A DNA stretch of 64,000 bases, taken from Psychrobacter jeotgali. GTDB taxonomy: Bacteria > Pseudomonadota > Gammaproteobacteria > Pseudomonadales > Moraxellaceae. How positions within the stretch are numbered: position 1 is the first letter of the stretch; every line of letters starts with the position of its first letter. The DNA lies in assembly GCF_904846315.1 (NCBI RefSeq), contig NZ_CAJHAF010000001.1, positions 2,542,001-2,606,000 on the forward strand, written 5' to 3'. Positions 60,373-64,000 of this stretch are shown here, piece by piece. A program made the translations under genes and the position numbers. The notes beneath the pieces are model-generated. The model worked only from the letters and a program-made list of their open reading frames with translations, searched no databases and was not told where the DNA came from.

Positions 60373-62640
60373 TTATTTATCAGCGCTGGTTGAGTCGTTA
60401 TCGGTAGTACCTTTTTTGCCGTCGTCAGCCTTTTTTAATTCAGGACTCTTGGTATCAGGAAGACGGTTGGGATCAAGCGATCCTTTTTTGGTCTTAGGCG
60501 CACTGCCACTACCTTTAGCGTTAGCTTTTAAGGTCGCTACCGAATAACCCGCTTCAGTATTTTCTTGCTTTGCTACTGCTGGCTTGGCGGGCTCCTGCTG
60601 GGCGGGCTTTTGCTTTGCAGGTTTGGCGGCTGTACTTTTGGCGTCAGTACCAGTGCTATTGTCCTTAGAAATAGATGATGAGGGCTCATTATCCTTATCA
60701 GCATCTGCGGCTGGCGCTGTATTTTGCTCGAGCTCATTTTTCGCCGTCTCGCTCAGCTCCTTTTCTTTACGCTTATCAGGCGCTTTAGACTTGGCTTCAA
60801 AGCTGGCATCGGCAATGGCACGAGCTTGTTCTTGCTTAGCAGTGACATCTACTGGCTTGGGTTGAACTTCATCCTCAACGACGAGAGCGACCAGCTTACG
60901 ATCACGAGGCACCACGCCATCGAACTTATCAGTGATGACTTTTAGATTGCCTTCTTGATCCAAAGTATAAAGTGGAACAAATTGTTTATTGTCAGCCTTA
61001 TACTGCTCAAAGCTATAGCTGTCCGTGATATTGGTAATCTTAATTTTAGCCTTTTTGGAGAGCATACTAGCCAGCTTGGTATACGTGACATCTTTACCGA
61101 ATAACCACTGCGAATGGAAGTTTGCTTGCTTGTCATCGCGCTCACTTTTGACTTTTTCATCACTGAACTTTAGGCGAAATAGCTTTTGCTCACCGAACTC
61201 ATGACGGTAATGAATCTCGGATAAAGTGTTCAACTCCTTGTCCGTACTCATAGCAAATAAGTGACCAATACCGATAAGATCAAGATGATGATCAGCATGA
61301 TCAGAGACCGGATTACCAAAGTAGGTACGCAGCCCACTCATGCGGGCACGGGCGATATTGGTATAGTTATTATGAGCGACAATCACATCAAAGCCTTGCT
61401 CTTTTAGCGAAGTCGCTACCATCAAGGCTACGGGGTTAGAGCCAACAACCAGGATTCCGTTGGTCTCAGGCTCACGAACCCCTAGCAGATTCCCCACCAT
61501 TTTTGCGCCCAAGCCTTGAATCATTACCGTACCGATAATGACCATAAAGACTAGAGGTACTAGCAGTTCGACCCCTTGAATATCATACTCTTGCAAGCGA
61601 ATAGCAAATAAAGAGGAGATAGCGGCGGCGACGATACCACGAGGGCCAATCCAGCTAATCATCATCTTTTCATTGGTTTTTAGATTAGAGCCAATAGAGG
61701 ATACCCAAACCGATAGTGGACGCGCAACGAACATCACAATTGCCAGCAAGACAATACCGGCAAAGCCAACGCTCATCAAGTTGGCAAGCTCCACCCGTGC
61801 GGCCAGAATGATAAACAGTACTGAGATCAGTAATATCGTTAAGGATTCATTGAATTCAAGAATAGTATCGCGTGGGAATTTAGGCCAGTTAGCTAGTGCA
61901 ACCCCCATTACCGTCACGGTCAGTAGACCAGACTCATGCTCCAAATGATTCGATATCGAAAATAGCACGAGTACAAAAGCAAGCGTAAAGACATTACGCA
62001 AAAACTCTGGAATCATATGCCGGCGTATCAAAAATGCCAACGCCCATGCGCCAGCCATGCCAATGGCTGTTGCCAACACTACAATTTTGGCAAATAGAAA
62101 GATACTACTGGCCTCACCGCCCGAGATGATATATTCATAGATCAGAACCACCGCAATAGCGCCGATAGGATCGATGATGATACCTTCCCATTTTAGAATA
62201 TTGGCAATGGTTTTATTAGGCCGGACACTGCGCAGTAGCGGCATAATTACCGTCGGACCTGTTACACAGACCAGCGCACCGAACAACAAGGCAATCAGCG
62301 GATCAACATCGAAGAGTAAGTAGGTGGACAAGGCCACGATAACGATGGTGATGACCACCCCAACCGAGACTAGCATCTGTACCACGCTACCATGCTGCTT
62401 GATCTCGTCGAACTCTAGGGTTAAAGAGCCCTCGAATAAAATAATCGCTACACCCAAAGAGATAAAGGGAAACATTAGCTCCCCCAAGATCAAGTCAGGA
62501 TCGAAAATACCCAAGACTGGGCCAATAATGATGCCAATCAATAATAAAAACAAAATGGACGGTTGCTTTAAATACCAAGCCAACCATTGGGCGGCGATGC
62601 CGATCCCAACCACGCCGGATAACAATAGGGCGGTATCCAT
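60373..62640 (-). CDS. Cation:proton antiporter (CPA type) with TrkA-N/RCK domain
   Basis: 755 residues. An N-terminal membrane part (about 1-385, roughly 12 helices) has the CPA exchanger pattern: LGVAIILFEGSLTLEFDEI, GALVCVTGPTVIMPLLRS and WEGIIIDPIGAIAVVLIYEY, with the ion-binding Asp. Then ISWIGPRGIVAAAISSLFA. A TrkA-N NAD-binding domain follows (TNGILVVGSNPVALMVATSL, about 395-510), then a basic region and a Lys-, Ala- and Asp-rich tail of about 140 residues, likely disordered. It may exchange K+ or Na+ for H+; the ion cannot be told. The tail is unusual. Confidence 0.87.
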   Translation of the reverse strand: MDTALLLSGVVGIGIAAQWLAWYLKQPSILFLLLIGIIIGPVLGIFDPDLILGELMFPFISLGVAIILFEGSLTLEFDEIKQHGSVVQMLVSVGVVITIVIVALSTYLLFDVDPLIALLFGALVCVTGPTVIMPLLRSVRPNKTIANILKWEGIIIDPIGAIAVVLIYEYIISGGEASSIFLFAKIVVLATAIGMAGAWALAFLIRRHMIPEFLRNVFTLAFVLVLFSISNHLEHESGLLTVTVMGVALANWPKFPRDTILEFNESLTILLISVLFIILAARVELANLMSVGFAGIVLLAIVMFVARPLSVWVSSIGSNLKTNEKMMISWIGPRGIVAAAISSLFAIRLQEYDIQGVELLVPLVFMVIIGTVMIQGLGAKMVGNLLGVREPETNGILVVGSNPVALMVATSLKEQGFDVIVAHNNYTNIARARMSGLRTYFGNPVSDHADHHLDLIGIGHLFAMSTDKELNTLSEIHYRHEFGEQKLFRLKFSDEKVKSERDDKQANFHSQWLFGKDVTYTKLASMLSKKAKIKITNITDSYSFEQYKADNKQFVPLYTLDQEGNLKVITDKFDGVVPRDRKLVALVVEDEVQPKPVDVTAKQEQARAIADASFEAKSKAPDKRKEKELSETAKNELEQNTAPAADADKDNEPSSSISKDNSTGTDAKSTAAKPAKQKPAQQEPAKPAVAKQENTEAGYSVATLKANAKGSGSAPKTKKGSLDPNRLPDTKSPELKKADDGKKGTTDNDSTSADK

Positions 62641-63134
62641 AAATTAATCCTTTTATAAGCTTTATAGACGTCTTCTATATTAAGTTTTGCCTAGAGTTTT
62701 ATAGACAATTTTGATTATAAGTAAATAATCACTAATCGTTTGACGATAGCTGTTAATTTGAAATCGTCAGTCATAACAAAATAAATAGCTGTTTATAGAG
62801 CAGTGATTTCTTATGATAAGTTAAGGTTAATAGAGCGGTTTGAAGATAATAGTTAAGTAATAGACAATCAAGCTTCTAACGCTTTTCTATTTCATTTAAC
62901 TTGCATTGATAGACTTTTGTTTGCTATATAAGGTGTTGAGTTTGTCATCATAGCATGATTTTATTTTACCTGTATTCGCACCCTTTAAACAGAACATAGC
63001 CATAATGGGCGTTATCCTGCATAATATATAGCTATATAATTAGCTTCAGCATTATATTAGAAGCGATACCGGGTTATATGCCTTGTTATATATAATAACC
63101 ATTAATATTATAAAGAATAGCATAAGAGGATAAT
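62641..63134. promoter_or_regulatory. Divergent antiporter / degP spacer
   Basis: About 490 bp, AT-rich, no ORF. A perfect TATAAT at 63035-63040 (plus) may serve the protease gene, without a good -35. If an extracytoplasmic sigma factor is used, the usual boxes would differ; I could not identify one with confidence. Confidence 0.3.
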
Positions 63135-64000
63135 ATGCAGAATCATTCGACCATCTATAAGTTTCAGCGCCGCTCGAAACGCTGGTTAAAACACAGTGCG
63201 CTCAACAGTGCCTTGGCTATCGCCTTAGGCAGTGTAGCGATAACCGGTGCTAGCGTCGTCTTAAGTCCAAGCGCACAGGCGGCAGTGTCTACTACAGATT
63301 TTTCTAATCTGGTGCAGCAAGTCACTCCAGGGGTTGCCAGAGTTAACGTTACCAAAACCGTCAGTCAGGCCGAGCTGGCGCAAGCGCAAACCGCAGAACT
63401 GCTGCGTCAGTTCTTTGGTGATCGCTTACGCATTCCTAACCAGCCAGCGGTTCCAGCGATTGAGCACGCTTACGGTACTGCTTTTTTTATAACCAGTAAT
63501 GGTTATATGCTAACCAATCATCACGTGGTTGAAGGCGCTGATAAAATCACAGTGACGCTGAATGATAGAACGGAGCTTGATGCGACCTTAGTGGGCAGTG
63601 ACGAGCGCTCAGATGTGGCAGTATTAAAGGTAGTGGGTAGCCAGTTTCCTGCTCTGCCTATCGGTGACTCTAACAATATAAAGGTCGGTGAGCCGGTATT
63701 GGCTATTGGCTCGCCTTTTGGTTTTGATTACTCTGCCTCAGCGGGTATCGTCAGTGCCAAATCGCGTAGTTTCTCCCGTGAGACCAGTGTGCCTTTTATT
63801 CAAACCGATGTGGCATTGAACCCCGGTAATTCTGGCGGTCCATTATTTAATCAGCGCGGAGAAGTGGTGGGGATTAACTCGCGTATCTTTAGTGGTACGG
63901 GGGGCTATATGGGCTTGTCGTTCTCTATTCCTATTGATGCGGCGATGGATATTTATGAGCAGCTCAAAAACAATGGCGAGGTCATGCGTGCTTATTTAGG
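63135..64000 (+). CDS. degP: DegP/MucD-type serine endoprotease (5' part)
   Basis: Periplasmic protease and chaperone of the HtrA family. The frame is open from 63135 to the window edge (288 codons). AAGAGGA is the ribosome binding site. Basic signal peptide about 1-50 ending SAQA. The protease domain has TNHHVVEGAD (His130), SDVAVLKV (Asp160) and ALNPGNSGGPLF (Ser233), giving an intact triad. The oxyanion-side motif reads GTAFFI, where GSGFI-like is more common. The PDZ domains would follow past 64000. Confidence 0.93.
   Translation, partial: MQNHSTIYKFQRRSKRWLKHSALNSALAIALGSVAITGASVVLSPSAQAAVSTTDFSNLVQQVTPGVARVNVTKTVSQAELAQAQTAELLRQFFGDRLRIPNQPAVPAIEHAYGTAFFITSNGYMLTNHHVVEGADKITVTLNDRTELDATLVGSDERSDVAVLKVVGSQFPALPIGDSNNIKVGEPVLAIGSPFGFDYSASAGIVSAKSRSFSRETSVPFIQTDVALNPGNSGGPLFNQRGEVVGINSRIFSGTGGYMGLSFSIPIDAAMDIYEQLKNNGEVMRAYL

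Noticed and set aside
1..64000. tRNA, rRNA or CRISPR genes
   Set aside because: Reading both strands I recognised no cloverleaf, rRNA segment or repeat-spacer array. This was by eye, so a tRNAscan would be the definitive test.

Overview
The window looks like a chromosomal segment of a Psychrobacter-type bacterium (Moraxellaceae, Gammaproteobacteria). The basis is the protein sequences, the moderate G+C, the gene order gltA | sdhCDAB-sucAB-lpd-sucCD, and the adjacent galE-galU-pgi-ugd(like)-pgm block that resembles the sugar-nucleotide block of Acinetobacter. This is recognition from memory, not a database result. Nearly all of the window is ordinary core genome. No rRNA, tRNA, IS element, prophage or CRISPR array was seen.

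Layout. 1-15.1 kb: TCA-cycle block, with gltA (partial, minus strand) divergent from sdhCDAB, sucAB, lpd and sucCD. The spacers are unusually long and contain promoter and terminator-like signals, including a candidate small RNA between gltA and sdhC. 15.1-22 kb: sugar-nucleotide genes galE, galU, pgi, a degenerate UDP-glucose dehydrogenase relative, and pgm on the opposite strand. 22-29.8 kb: mazG, a ComEA-like gene, pcnB-folK-panB-panC, rapZ and darP. 30-38 kb: dsbA, ubiG-mupP-yciK, a small DksA-type zinc-finger gene, ompR without an adjacent envZ, and tex. 37.9-45 kb: two secreted proteins of unknown function, a saccharopine-dehydrogenase-like oxidoreductase, a YtjA-type mini membrane protein, phhB, a mini-GNAT and ettA. 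45-54 kb: plsB, ybaK, a CHMI-like isomerase, a PliG-like secreted protein, an acyl-CoA dehydrogenase, a FUSC membrane protein and aroE. 54.7-64 kb: a lipoprotein, pabC, a restriction cassette, mltG, tmk, an RCK-containing cation/proton antiporter and the start of a DegP/MucD protease.

The most distinctive accessory element lies at about 56.42-58.26 kb, between pabC and mltG, genes that often share an operon with tmk. It encodes a close homologue of the methyl-directed restriction enzyme DpnI, with catalytic D53/E64/K66 and zinc cysteines 34/37/56/59 all in place. It also encodes a DpnD/PcfM-type small protein and, between them, a 188-residue protein I do not recognise. The cassette is visibly richer in A+T than its flanks. 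Its divergent promoter region carries two GATC sites and a perfect inverted repeat. mltG has a good promoter of its own just beyond the cassette.

The second candidate novelty is the gltA-sdhC spacer. It has a promoter with a 17-bp spacing, a hairpin loop presenting an anti-Shine-Dalgarno CCCCTCCTTT motif, and an intrinsic terminator well upstream of sdhC, with a Fur-box-like sequence nearby. This resembles the logic of sRNAs that control TCA-cycle genes in Neisseria.
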